Assembly (NCBI RefSeq): GCF_004364975.1
Contig: NZ_SOBW01000008.1
Coordinates: forward strand, 618,610-682,609
Source of the DNA: Gelidibacter sediminis
GTDB taxonomy: Bacteria > Bacteroidota > Bacteroidia > Flavobacteriales > Flavobacteriaceae
Direction: 5' to 3'
Length of the DNA: 64,000 bases
The notes beneath the pieces were generated by a model. The model worked only from the letters and a program-made list of their open reading frames with translations, did not search any database and was not told the DNA's origin. Both the position numbers and the translations under genes were made by a program. Shown here one piece after another: positions 1-8,225 of the stretch. Position 1 is the stretch's first letter. Each line of letters starts with the position of its first letter.

Positions 1-570
1 ACCCTGCGTGTGACCGATAACGACAACGGTTGTTATATGGAGGACACCGTTACAGTGGGTCAGAATTCAGATAAGCCTACAGCAGACGCTGGGGCGGATG
101 TGGAGCTCACCTGTACCACAACGAGTGTCATGCTTACGGGCGTTGGGGATTCCACCAATCCTGATGCCGACCTGGTATATTCATGGAGTGGTCCTAGCGG
201 CTACAGTGCGAGTACGGCCCAGATCACGGTCTCTGTTGCCGGTGATTATACCTTGCGTGTAACCGATAACGACAATGGTTGCTATATGGAGGATACCGTC
301 ACGGTTGGAGAGGATAAAACGGTGCCTACAGCAGATGCTGGGGCAGATATGGAGTTGACATGTGCAACAACAACTGTTACCTTAACAGGTAATGGCTCAT
401 CCATTAAACCTGGCGCTATATTAGTTTACTCATGGACTGGTCCGGATGGATTTACTGCAGACATGGCAGAGATCATGGTATCTAAGATTGGTTTGTATAA
501 ACTAAGAGTGACAGATAGTCAAAATGGTTGTTATGATGAAGATAGCGTAGAAGTAACTGAAGATGTTACG
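1..570 (+). repeat. 249-bp in-frame tandem repeat units of the surface protein
   Basis: The same codon block (VTDNDNGCYMED or its variant) starts at 10, 259 and 508, an exact 249-bp (83-codon) period. The block at 10-60 and its copy at 259-309 differ at eight bases, all synonymous. The third copy has diverged in protein sequence too. More units probably lie upstream of the window. Confidence 0.85.
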
Positions 571-1641
571 CCTCCTACTGTAACTATGACCCCATTGGAA
601 CCAGTATGTATAGAGAATGGACCAGTTCAAATTATGGCAAGTCCATCAGGCGGAACATTTAGTGGCTCTGCTGCAATTAACGCTGACACAGGTTTATTTG
701 ATCCGATGATTGCTGGTAACGGTTTACATACAGTTACTTATACTTATATTGGTTTAAATGGCTGTGAAGGAAAGGCAACAATTGAATTATCAGTAATTAC
801 TTGTCAGGCTGAACCTGAATGCGACACTGTGTTTGCCTATAATAGTGAAACCTCCACTTGTTTCTCTGAAGTTTCAGAACTTAAAAACAACAATCGTTGG
901 GGCTGGACAAATGAGATTACCGCACCCGGCACTTATAATTTCACCTTATATGGTGGTGCAGCACACTGCAATACCGAAAACGGTTATGAGTATGGTAATG
1001 CAAGAGTGGTTTATGCTGACAACGGCGATGTAACAGTTTATTATGAAATGACTGGAGGCAGCGTGTTAAATGAAGCTCATGTGTATATTGGATGTACACC
1101 TGTACCAATGGTTACGAAAGGTAAGAAAACCGAGGCTACTGTAGCACCAGGACAATACAACTTCAATCCTGACTTAGGTGGTGGTGTTCAAAACTATCAA
1201 GTAGGACCTGTAAATGTTTCTGGAGGTTCTTTCTATATTATTGTTCATGGAGTTGCTTGTACCTCAGGAGTTTTGGATGGTAATAATAATGGAATTGCAT
1301 TTGATAATGAGGTTTCCGTTAGATGTGCAACGCCTAGTGCGGCATTTACAAAACCTGAGAGTTTGGAAAAATCGGGAGACATTGTCGTAGCGCCAAATCC
1401 ATTTGTTGATAAAGTGGGCATTTCATATCGATACGATTATGATACAGATGTTTCAATTGAAATAAGAGACATTAGAGGTAGATTGATTGATTCGTACGAA
1501 AACAAATCTTATGTAACAGGCGAGAAAATGAAAATCGACTTCGATTTATCAAATGCCATTAAACATATGTTATTTGTAAAATTCACTACAAATAGAGGCG
1601 TTGAGATCAAGAAAGTAATTTCATCTGATGCCAAACGATAA
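1..1641 (+). CDS. T9SS-secreted Ig/PKD-like repeat protein, 5' end outside the window
   Basis: The reading frame is open from base 1, and the first codons match the repeat pattern seen further on, so the true start lies upstream; the GTG at base 10 is internal. In-window residues 1-190 are about two and a quarter Ig/PKD-like modules of 83 residues, each with an LTC strand, a Y-W-S/T-G-P-x-G motif and VTDxxNGCYxED near its end. A further Ig-like module runs to about residue 270. Next comes a cysteine-containing domain I do not recognise (about 275-450), then a C-terminal signal of roughly 80 residues starting at VVAPNPF and ending in KKVIS, typical of type A sorting domains. It should be exported by Sec, moved across the outer membrane by T9SS and attached to or released from the surface. 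Adhesion is plausible but inferred. The repeats are clearly GC-richer than the C-terminal part. Confidence 0.85.
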   Translation, partial: TLRVTDNDNGCYMEDTVTVGQNSDKPTADAGADVELTCTTTSVMLTGVGDSTNPDADLVYSWSGPSGYSASTAQITVSVAGDYTLRVTDNDNGCYMEDTVTVGEDKTVPTADAGADMELTCATTTVTLTGNGSSIKPGAILVYSWTGPDGFTADMAEIMVSKIGLYKLRVTDSQNGCYDEDSVEVTEDVTPPTVTMTPLEPVCIENGPVQIMASPSGGTFSGSAAINADTGLFDPMIAGNGLHTVTYTYIGLNGCEGKATIELSVITCQAEPECDTVFAYNSETSTCFSEVSELKNNNRWGWTNEITAPGTYNFTLYGGAAHCNTENGYEYGNARVVYADNGDVTVYYEMTGGSVLNEAHVYIGCTPVPMVTKGKKTEATVAPGQYNFNPDLGGGVQNYQVGPVNVSGGSFYIIVHGVACTSGVLDGNNNGIAFDNEVSVRCATPSAAFTKPESLEKSGDIVVAPNPFVDKVGISYRYDYDTDVSIEIRDIRGRLIDSYENKSYVTGEKMKIDFDLSNAIKHMLFVKFTTNRGVEIKKVISSDAKR

Positions 1642-1661
1642 TAAGTTTAATCTTTAAAAAT

Positions 1662-1693
1662 AAAAGCGACCATCTAAAAATGGTCGCTTTTTT
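1662..1693. terminator. bidirectional intrinsic terminator
   Basis: An 11-bp stem (AAAAGCGACCA pairing with TGGTCGCTTTT) with an 8-nt loop is flanked by A and T runs. It sits between the convergent surface-protein gene and the esterase gene, so it can serve both strands. Confidence 0.8.
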
Positions 1694-1695
1694 AT

Positions 1696-2340
1696 TTATA
1701 CCAATGTATTTAAGAGTGTTTTGTTGACCATATGGCCACCTTCAAACGGAACAATCTGTAAATTACAATGTCCAAACAATTCAAAAGCTCTATTTTTTTC
1801 AGAAACTAAACGATCTTCATCTAAATACTCATCAGAAGTTCCATAGATTAAAGAGACTTTGGTGTCCGTTTTTAAAAATTGAAAATCTTTTGCAACAACT
1901 TCTTTAGGAATTCCCCCTGACATCATCACAATTTGAGCACAATTTAAGTGTCTTTTTGCTATGTAGCGTAAGGCTACTGATACGCCTTGAGAGTAGCCTA
2001 AAACAATTAAATTTGTCTCCTTGGGAATCGTTTCTGCGGCAAATATCGCATCAAAATAACGAAGAACATTTGCTGTTTCTTTAACGGTATTTTCCTTAGT
2101 TAGCCAACTCGCTCCAACATGTTTAAATTTCGGTGGCATATAATATTTACTTTGTGCTTGTGGGGCAATAAAGAAGTTTTTCTCAGCATCTAAATCTGTA
2201 AAATATTTTAAAAAATACCGACTCAAATAACCCATTCCATGGCAAACAAACCAAACATTCTGGGTTTTTTCTGAAAGGTTATTTAAGGTAGAATAAGTAT
2301 TAGTGGTGTGGTAGGTGATGTCTTTTTCGTTGGAATTCAT
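1696..2340 (-). CDS. alpha/beta-hydrolase, phospholipase/carboxylesterase type
   Basis: A 214-residue cytoplasmic serine hydrolase with no signal peptide. The nucleophile elbow is GYSQG (Ser117), and likely partners are Asp170 (in YGTSDE) and His203 (in GGH). The oxyanion region CHGMG lies near residue 33. Length and motif order fit the predicted esterase/thioesterase family related to YpfH and acyl-protein thioesterases, although the N-terminus is short. It is divergent from the menaquinone genes. MenH is also an alpha/beta-hydrolase and is otherwise missing here, but the motifs resemble carboxylesterases more than MenH. The natural substrate is unknown. Confidence 0.75.
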   Translation of the reverse strand: MNSNEKDITYHTTNTYSTLNNLSEKTQNVWFVCHGMGYLSRYFLKYFTDLDAEKNFFIAPQAQSKYYMPPKFKHVGASWLTKENTVKETANVLRYFDAIFAAETIPKETNLIVLGYSQGVSVALRYIAKRHLNCAQIVMMSGGIPKEVVAKDFQFLKTDTKVSLIYGTSDEYLDEDRLVSEKNRAFELFGHCNLQIVPFEGGHMVNKTLLNTLV

Positions 2341-2493
2341 AGGACTTAAGGATCTATATGGTAAAGGTAAGAAGATCTACAAGATATTAGTACGATTCTA
2401 ACTTCCTAAAAGTTTTAGAGATCTTGAAATAATATCTTCATCACATATTGTTTTGTACCTTTACGTTTTGTTATAAAAAATCTTAATTGACCT

Positions 2494-2919
2494 ATGCAAA
2501 TAACTAAAGAAGATGTATTGGCTAAAGCAAATGCGGCCAGTAAAAACACCCTAATGGAAACGCTTCAAATTGAAATGGTTGACTATGGCCCTGATTTTTT
2601 AGTCGCTAAAATGCCAGTCAATTCGCGGGTCTATCAGCCAGATGGTGTGCTTCATGGCGGTGCCACTGCAGCGTTGGCCGAAAGCGTTGGAAGTTTCGCT
2701 TCCCATATTTTTTTGGATACGGAACATTTATTTGTCCGCGGACTTGAAATTACCGCAAACCATCTAAAGTCTGTTAAAGACGGTTATGTTTGGGCTAAAG
2801 CTACTTTTATCCATAAAGGACGGACCACCCAGCTTTTAGATATCAGAATTACGGACGACCATGATAATTTAGTATCTATCTGTAGGTTGTCTACCATTAG
2901 TTTGCCTAAAAAAAAATAG
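2494..2919 (+). CDS. menI: 1,4-dihydroxy-2-naphthoyl-CoA thioesterase (hotdog fold)
   Basis: A 141-residue single hotdog-fold thioesterase. HGGATAALAES at residues 54-64 matches the catalytic helix of E. coli MenI (YdiI), with Glu63 as the catalytic base, and the GLEITANH strand also matches. It should release 1,4-dihydroxy-2-naphthoate from its CoA ester, the step between MenB and MenA. One base separates its stop from the menF start, so the two form an operon, which supports the menaquinone role over a general PaaI-type thioesterase. A near-consensus -7 box (TACCTTTA, 2456-2463) lies upstream. Confidence 0.8.
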   Translation: MQITKEDVLAKANAASKNTLMETLQIEMVDYGPDFLVAKMPVNSRVYQPDGVLHGGATAALAESVGSFASHIFLDTEHLFVRGLEITANHLKSVKDGYVWAKATFIHKGRTTQLLDIRITDDHDNLVSICRLSTISLPKKK

Positions 2920-2920
2920 C

Positions 2921-4060
2921 ATGATTTTGAATCATTTTTTTGAGCAACTAAAGACACAATTCCATCAAAAACTGCCGTTTGTGGCTTATAAAAAACCTGA
3001 GACTTCCATCATTAAAGGGTGGCTTCAAAAAGATGATGCTATACATTACTGTACTGATTTTACTGAAAGTGGTTTTGTATTTGCCCCTTTTGATTCAAAC
3101 CACAGCAGCTTTTTGATACCTTTTGGTAATGCTACACATATAACGCACAGTTTTGTTAAGTTAGACAATATGAAACTTTCCGACTACATTAGTAATTCAG
3201 ATAGTAGTCAGAAAGATTTTCATATTAATCTTGTAAAAAAAGGAATTGATGCCATACAGCAAAACGCCTTTAAAAAAGTTGTACTGTCGCGGTGTGAGGT
3301 TGTAGAAACTAATGAACAAGATCCAATTTCTATTTTTGAAAAATTGCTCAACACCTATGCGACGGCTTTCGTGTATTGTTGGTATCATCCTGAGGTGGGA
3401 CTGTGGTTGGGCGCTACCCCAGAAACTTTTTTGAACATCCGTGGCAATCGGCTGAAAACTATGGCGCTTGCCGGGACACAAGCTTATAAAGGATCAACGG
3501 ATGTATTTTGGAAAGATAAAGAGCGTGAAGAACAGCAAATTGTTACTGATTTTATCGTAGATCAATTGCAGGAGGCAGTAGGAAATGGTAGTTCTCATTT
3601 ACAGATGGAAGTGTCAGCACAACATACTATTAAAGCTGGTAATTTGTTACATTTAAAAACTGACATTATGCTGCAATTGGCACAAGCCGGAACTGGCCTA
3701 AAGCCTATTATAACTGCATTACACCCAACACCCGCGGTTTGCGGACTCCCCAAGGAAAAGGCCAAAACATTTATTATTGCACATGAAGGTTATTCGCGAG
3801 AATTTTATGCTGGATTTTTAGGCGAATTAAATCTAAAAGAAACCAAATCCAGAAACACAAATAGACGCAATGTTGAAAATAACGCCTACCGCGTGTCAAA
3901 AACCACTTCTGATTTATATGTGAATTTGAGGTGTATGCAATTCAAGAATAATAAGGTATATATGTATGTTGGTGGCGGTATCACTAAAGATTCCGACGCT
4001 GTATCTGAATGGGAAGAGACCGTGCAAAAATCTCAAATAATTAAGCGGGTTCTATTGTAA
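2921..4060 (+). CDS. menF: isochorismate synthase
   Basis: A 379-residue chorismate-utilising enzyme that converts chorismate to isochorismate, the entry to menaquinone. The C-terminal chorismate-binding domain is intact: GATPETFL near residue 165, MALAGTQ, HPTPAVCGLPKEKA, EGYSREFYAGFLG and a final VGGGIT motif. The N-terminal third is variable, as is usual in this family. The start lies one base after the menI stop. An EntC-like role in siderophore synthesis is formally possible, but menI and menD on either side make MenF the best reading. Confidence 0.9.
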   Translation: MILNHFFEQLKTQFHQKLPFVAYKKPETSIIKGWLQKDDAIHYCTDFTESGFVFAPFDSNHSSFLIPFGNATHITHSFVKLDNMKLSDYISNSDSSQKDFHINLVKKGIDAIQQNAFKKVVLSRCEVVETNEQDPISIFEKLLNTYATAFVYCWYHPEVGLWLGATPETFLNIRGNRLKTMALAGTQAYKGSTDVFWKDKEREEQQIVTDFIVDQLQEAVGNGSSHLQMEVSAQHTIKAGNLLHLKTDIMLQLAQAGTGLKPIITALHPTPAVCGLPKEKAKTFIIAHEGYSREFYAGFLGELNLKETKSRNTNRRNVENNAYRVSKTTSDLYVNLRCMQFKNNKVYMYVGGGITKDSDAVSEWEETVQKSQIIKRVLL

Positions 4061-4193
4061 TTTGATGCAGTATTTAAAATAAACCAGGTTCTTTTAGTAC
4101 GGACCAATATTATACCCTAAAAAAGAGTTCTTCAGACTTTTATTAAATTTAATGCTTAATTTTTTCAACTCAAATAGGCGTATATAGCGGACC

Positions 4194-4209
4194 TATTTTT
4201 GTATTTTTG
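4194..4209 (+). promoter_or_regulatory. tandem -7 boxes upstream of menD
   Basis: Two directly adjacent copies of TATTTTTG (4194-4201 and 4202-4209) each fit the Bacteroidota TAnnTTTG -7 element. The second ends 18 bp before the menD ATG. I see no clear TTG -33 element at the expected distance. Confidence 0.45.
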
Positions 4210-4227
4210 TGATAAGATTAGCTATGA

Positions 4228-5985
4228 ATGAAATATCCTAAAATACCCCTTGCACAAACTGTAATCCAGCTTTGTAAAGCAAAAAACATCAAACATATTG
4301 TAATTTCTCCAGGAAGTAGAAACGCACCGCTGACTATTGGTTTTTCAAATGATCCTTTTTTTAAATGCTACAGTATTGTAGATGAGCGTTGCGCTGCTTT
4401 TTTTGCTTTGGGAATTGCGCAACAAATTAAATTACCGGTAGCGGTGGTTTGTACATCAGGTAGTGCTGTGCTCAATTATTATCCGGCGGTATCTGAAGCG
4501 TTTTATAGTGAAATACCATTAGTGGTCCTATCCGCAGATCGGCCTAAACACCTTCAAAACATAGGCGACGGACAAACCATCAACCAAAAAAACGTTTTTG
4601 AAAATCACATTCTTCATTCTGCAAATTTAAAGTTGGATTTAAAGGATGAACTCAATATTCCTGTTACTGAAGACATTCCAATTTTTAAGAATATTGAAGA
4701 CAAGCTAGAACGTTTGTTGGGACTGCAAAAAGATATTCAAAAGCATAATGAGCAAGAGTTAAATGACGCACTAAATAAGGCTGTATTTAAAAAAGGTCCA
4801 GTACATATAAATGTGCCTTTTGATGAGCCATTATACGAGATGGTTGATGCTTTAAAAGTAGCGCCAAAAAACATTCCCATCGAGAAAGAGGAGCCTAAGA
4901 TGGATACCTATATTTTGGATCAATGTTTAAATGATTGGCGGAAAGCAAAGCGTAAAATGGTGTTGGTAGGTGAGTTTGAGCCCAATCTAATAGAGCAAAA
5001 ATGGCTGAATTTATTAGCCAAGGATGAGAGTGTGATTGTCCTTACGGAAACCACCTCCAATCTCGATCATGGAACGTTTATCACAAATATCGATAAGTTG
5101 ATAGCGCCACTAAAGAAAGACGATTTCAAAAAATTACAACCCGAAATTCTCATCACTTTTGGTGGGATGATAGTTTCTAAGAAAATAAAAGCCTTTTTAA
5201 GGGAATATCAGCCTAAAGAACATTGGCATATCAGCGAAACCAGAGCCTACGATACCTTCTTCTGTTTGACACAACATATAAAAGAAACTCCAAATTATTT
5301 TTTAAGTGAGTTTTTGCCCAAAATAAAGGAAGTCAAGACCTCTTATAAAAACTATTGGACAGGGATTAAATTAGACCGGGGTAAAAAGCATCTGAGCTAT
5401 GTGGAAAACCTTCCGTTTTCTGATTTCAAAGCCTTTGATATTCTTTTTAAGAATTTACCAAATGATACTATATTACAGGTTGGTAACAGTTCAGCCATTA
5501 GATATGCACAATTATTTGACATCCATAAATCTATAGAGGTCTTTTGCAATAGAGGAACAAGTGGTATTGACGGAAGCACATCTACCGCAATAGGTTGTGC
5601 CGTTGCCCATAAACGACAGACAAATTTTATCACTGGCGATTTAAGTTTTTTCTATGATAGCAATGCACTTTGGAACAATTATATTCCTGCATCTTTCAGA
5701 ATTATTATTATAAACAATGGTGGTGGGGGTATTTTTAGGATTCTTCCCGGGCATAAGGATACAGAAAATTTTGATACTTTCTTTGAAACCAAACACACAT
5801 TAACCGCCCAACATTTGGCTGAAATGTTTAATTTTAAATATAAGCGCGTGTCAACTGAGAGTGACTTAACCAATGCGCTCAATTCGTTTTTTAAAGAGAG
5901 TAATCAGCCAAAAATTCTAGAAATCAATACGGCTGGTCAACCTAATGATGAGATTCTACTTAATTATTTTAAACACTTATCTTAA
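4228..5985 (+). CDS. menD: 2-succinyl-5-enolpyruvyl-6-hydroxy-3-cyclohexene-1-carboxylate synthase
   Basis: A 585-residue thiamine-diphosphate enzyme that joins isochorismate and 2-oxoglutarate to form SEPHCHC, the committed step of menaquinone synthesis. The N-terminal Pyr domain has the SPGSRNAPLT motif near residue 30 and the DERCAAFFALG helix with its conserved glutamate. The C-terminal PP domain has the GDLSFFYDSNAL metal/diphosphate motif and INNGGGGIF near residues 470-510. Length fits the family (about 550-590). An ATG four bases upstream is out of frame. It is 167 bp from menF, with its own -7 boxes. Confidence 0.95.
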   Translation: MKYPKIPLAQTVIQLCKAKNIKHIVISPGSRNAPLTIGFSNDPFFKCYSIVDERCAAFFALGIAQQIKLPVAVVCTSGSAVLNYYPAVSEAFYSEIPLVVLSADRPKHLQNIGDGQTINQKNVFENHILHSANLKLDLKDELNIPVTEDIPIFKNIEDKLERLLGLQKDIQKHNEQELNDALNKAVFKKGPVHINVPFDEPLYEMVDALKVAPKNIPIEKEEPKMDTYILDQCLNDWRKAKRKMVLVGEFEPNLIEQKWLNLLAKDESVIVLTETTSNLDHGTFITNIDKLIAPLKKDDFKKLQPEILITFGGMIVSKKIKAFLREYQPKEHWHISETRAYDTFFCLTQHIKETPNYFLSEFLPKIKEVKTSYKNYWTGIKLDRGKKHLSYVENLPFSDFKAFDILFKNLPNDTILQVGNSSAIRYAQLFDIHKSIEVFCNRGTSGIDGSTSTAIGCAVAHKRQTNFITGDLSFFYDSNALWNNYIPASFRIIIINNGGGGIFRILPGHKDTENFDTFFETKHTLTAQHLAEMFNFKYKRVSTESDLTNALNSFFKESNQPKILEINTAGQPNDEILLNYFKHLS

Positions 5986-6073
5986 GTTGTAATTATTTTA
6001 CACATTGCATTGCAAGTATGCCAAATTTTGCTATATTGAAACTTGATAAATAATTAACTATAAAATTTTAAAA

Positions 6074-6415
6074 ATGAGCAAAAGAGATGAATTAATTACA
6101 AAATACGCGGCAGATTTAAAAGAAAAATGCGGTGTAAATGCTGATATGGATTTATTGACTAAAGTTGTTATTGGTTGTGGTCCTTCTATTTACAATGCGG
6201 ATGCTGCAACTGTTTCTGGTTCTGATCCTGCTGAATTAGCAACTGTAAAAAACAACTTTTTGATCAAAAAATTAGGATTAAAAGATGGACCTGAGTTGGA
6301 TAAAGGTATTGATGCTGTTATGGAGACTTACGGTAAATCGAACAGAAACAAATATAGAGCTGTAGTCTATTATTTATTGACAACTCACTTTAAGAAAGAA
6401 TCAGTTTATAAATAA
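6074..6415 (+). CDS. DUF2853 family protein
   Basis: A 113-residue soluble protein, mostly helical, with no signal peptide or membrane segment. The start MSKRDELITKYAADL and the conserved VVIGCGPSIYNAD and YYLLTTHF motifs match DUF2853, a small family common in Bacteroidota and Proteobacteria whose function is not known to me. It lies between menD and the CvfB-like gene on the same strand, ends at its own terminator and is probably monocistronic. No menaquinone function can be inferred from position alone. Confidence 0.8.
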   Translation: MSKRDELITKYAADLKEKCGVNADMDLLTKVVIGCGPSIYNADAATVSGSDPAELATVKNNFLIKKLGLKDGPELDKGIDAVMETYGKSNRNKYRAVVYYLLTTHFKKESVYK

Positions 6416-6438
6416 GATATTAAGACATTACTTTATTT

Positions 6439-6482
6439 AAAGCGATACCTCTGAAACCTCAGAACTGTATCGCTTTTTTTTA
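6439..6482 (+). terminator. intrinsic terminator after the DUF2853 gene
   Basis: AAAGCGATAC pairs with GTATCGCTTT. The interior CTCTGA and TCAGAA arms can extend the stem, and a long T run follows. Confidence 0.75.
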
Positions 6483-6511
6483 TTGGATAAACACTAATAT
6501 TCTTACCTTTG
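6483..6511 (+). promoter_or_regulatory. Bacteroidota-type promoter giving a probably leaderless mRNA
   Basis: TTG at 6483-6485, an 18-bp spacer and TACCTTTG at 6504-6511 fit the -33/-7 consensus. The start codon of the next gene is at 6516, about where transcription should begin, so the mRNA would have almost no 5' leader. Confidence 0.6.
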
Positions 6512-6515
6512 CAGC

Positions 6516-7346
6516 ATGATACATATTGGAGAATTTAACACCTTAGAAATACTACGCGAAGCCGAGCAAGGCCTATATATTGCCGACAGCGAAGGCAATG
6601 AAGTCCTACTGCCAAATAGATATGTTCCTGAAACCTATCAAATATGGGAAAAGATTGAAGTATTTGTGTATTTAGACAATGATGAACGTCTTGTTGCAGT
6701 TACTGATAGACCTTATATTACTCGCGGCGAGTTTGCCATGTTACGCTGCAATCAAGTTACCCCACATGGTGCCTTTTTAGATTGGGGCTTGGTTAAGGAG
6801 TTGTTCTGTCCGTTTAAGGAGCAGGCCTTCAAAATGAAAGCTGGTGGTTGGTATTTAGTGCATTGTTATTTAGATGAAAAAACCGGGCGTTTGGCGGCCT
6901 CTAGCAAAACAAATCATTTTTTAGATAATAAAGAACTGACGGTCAGTCAATTTGAAGAGGTTGATGTAATTATTTCCCATCCTTCTGAAATCGGGATGAA
7001 TGTTATTGTCAATAATAGACATGCGGGCTTAATTTTTCAGGATGATATATATAAAGAATTGAGCATTGGTGACCGATTGAAAGGTATCGTTAAGAAAATT
7101 AGACCTGACAATAAATTGGATATTACCTTAGAGCAAATTGGCTATAGAAAGATTGAACCCAATGCTGATGCCATTATGTATGAGTTGGAAGATAATGGAG
7201 GTTATCTTAATTTAACAGATAAATCTGATCCAGAAGATATTAAAGCAATGTTACAAATGAGTAAGAAAACCTTTAAAAAAGCCGTCGGAACTTTATATAA
7301 ACAACGATTAATAGAAATTAAGGATGATGGTATCTACCTTATTTAA
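6516..7346 (+). CDS. S1-domain RNA-binding protein, CvfB/YitL family
   Basis: A 276-residue protein with three S1-like beta-barrels (roughly residues 1-65, 68-140 and 145-212; the second starts at RGEFAMLRC and the third contains GDRLKGIVKKIRPDNKLDITL), followed by a winged-helix segment with MSKKTFKKAVGTLYK. This is the architecture of CvfB (YitL), which binds RNA in Firmicutes and affects virulence-gene expression there; its role in Bacteroidota is not established. The start is supported by the conserved IGEFNTLEILR opening and by the promoter placed directly before it. Confidence 0.85.
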   Translation: MIHIGEFNTLEILREAEQGLYIADSEGNEVLLPNRYVPETYQIWEKIEVFVYLDNDERLVAVTDRPYITRGEFAMLRCNQVTPHGAFLDWGLVKELFCPFKEQAFKMKAGGWYLVHCYLDEKTGRLAASSKTNHFLDNKELTVSQFEEVDVIISHPSEIGMNVIVNNRHAGLIFQDDIYKELSIGDRLKGIVKKIRPDNKLDITLEQIGYRKIEPNADAIMYELEDNGGYLNLTDKSDPEDIKAMLQMSKKTFKKAVGTLYKQRLIEIKDDGIYLI

Positions 7347-7367
7347 TTCGTAAAAAAAACATACTAC

Positions 7368-8207
7368 ATGAGTCAAATTAAGTGGGAAACTGTAAAGGAA
7401 TACCAAGATATCACCTATAAAAAATCTAACGGGGTTGCCCGAATAGCGTTTAACAGACCTGACGTTAGAAATGCATTCAGGCCAAAAACGACCAGCGAAT
7501 TATATGATGCGTTTTATAACGCCAATGAAGATGTAAATATCGGCGTGGTATTGTTATCAGCAGAAGGGCCATCATCTAAAGATGGTGTGTATTCATTTTG
7601 TAGTGGTGGCGATCAAAAAGCCAGAGGGCATCAAGGCTATGTTGGAGAAGATGGCTATCACCGTTTAAATATTTTGGAAGTACAACGTCTGATCAGATTC
7701 ATGCCTAAGGCAGTTATCGCGGTAGTACCGGGATGGGCCGTTGGTGGCGGACACAGTTTGCATGTGGTGTGCGATTTAACTTTGGCGAGCAAGGAGCATG
7801 CTATTTTTAAGCAAACCGATGCTGATGTTACCAGTTTTGACGGCGGCTATGGGTCTGCATATTTAGCAAAAATGGTAGGGCAAAAGAAAGCTCGGGAGAT
7901 CTTTTTCTTGGGTAGAAACTATTCTGCACAAGAAGCTTTTGAAATGGGAATGGTCAATGCCGTCATTCCGCACGCTGATTTAGAAGATACGGCTTACGAA
8001 TGGGCGCAAGAAATATTGGCAAAATCGCCAACCTCAATAAAAATGCTAAAATTTGCCATGAATATGACTGATGATGGTATGGTAGGGCAGCAGGTGTTTG
8101 CAGGAGAAGCAACGCGTTTGGCCTATATGACTGATGAAGCCACTGAAGGTCGAAACGCCTTTTTAGAAAAACGGAAACCAAACTTCGAGAAAAAATGGAT
8201 TCCTTAA
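7368..8207 (+). CDS. menB: 1,4-dihydroxy-2-naphthoyl-CoA synthase
   Basis: A 279-residue crotonase-fold enzyme that cyclises o-succinylbenzoyl-CoA to DHNA-CoA. MenB hallmarks are the FNRPDVRNAFRP start of the fold, the FCSGGDQKARG loop, VVPGWAVGGGHSLHVVCDL forming the oxyanion hole, and TDADVTSFDGGYGSAYLA, whose Asp is specific to MenB among crotonases. Length matches family members. It starts 21 bp after the CvfB-like gene and is followed by menA after 18 bp, so menB-menA is an operon. Confidence 0.95.
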   Translation: MSQIKWETVKEYQDITYKKSNGVARIAFNRPDVRNAFRPKTTSELYDAFYNANEDVNIGVVLLSAEGPSSKDGVYSFCSGGDQKARGHQGYVGEDGYHRLNILEVQRLIRFMPKAVIAVVPGWAVGGGHSLHVVCDLTLASKEHAIFKQTDADVTSFDGGYGSAYLAKMVGQKKAREIFFLGRNYSAQEAFEMGMVNAVIPHADLEDTAYEWAQEILAKSPTSIKMLKFAMNMTDDGMVGQQVFAGEATRLAYMTDEATEGRNAFLEKRKPNFEKKWIP

Positions 8208-8225
8208 TCCCTTCAGAATTATAGC

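Noticed and set aside
833-1033. Small overlapping frame inside the surface-protein gene
   Set aside because: It is a shadow of the long frame, with no start signal or family resemblance.
1696-2340. The alpha/beta-hydrolase as MenH
   Set aside because: The GYSQG elbow and overall layout fit carboxylesterases; it is on the opposite strand from the men genes.
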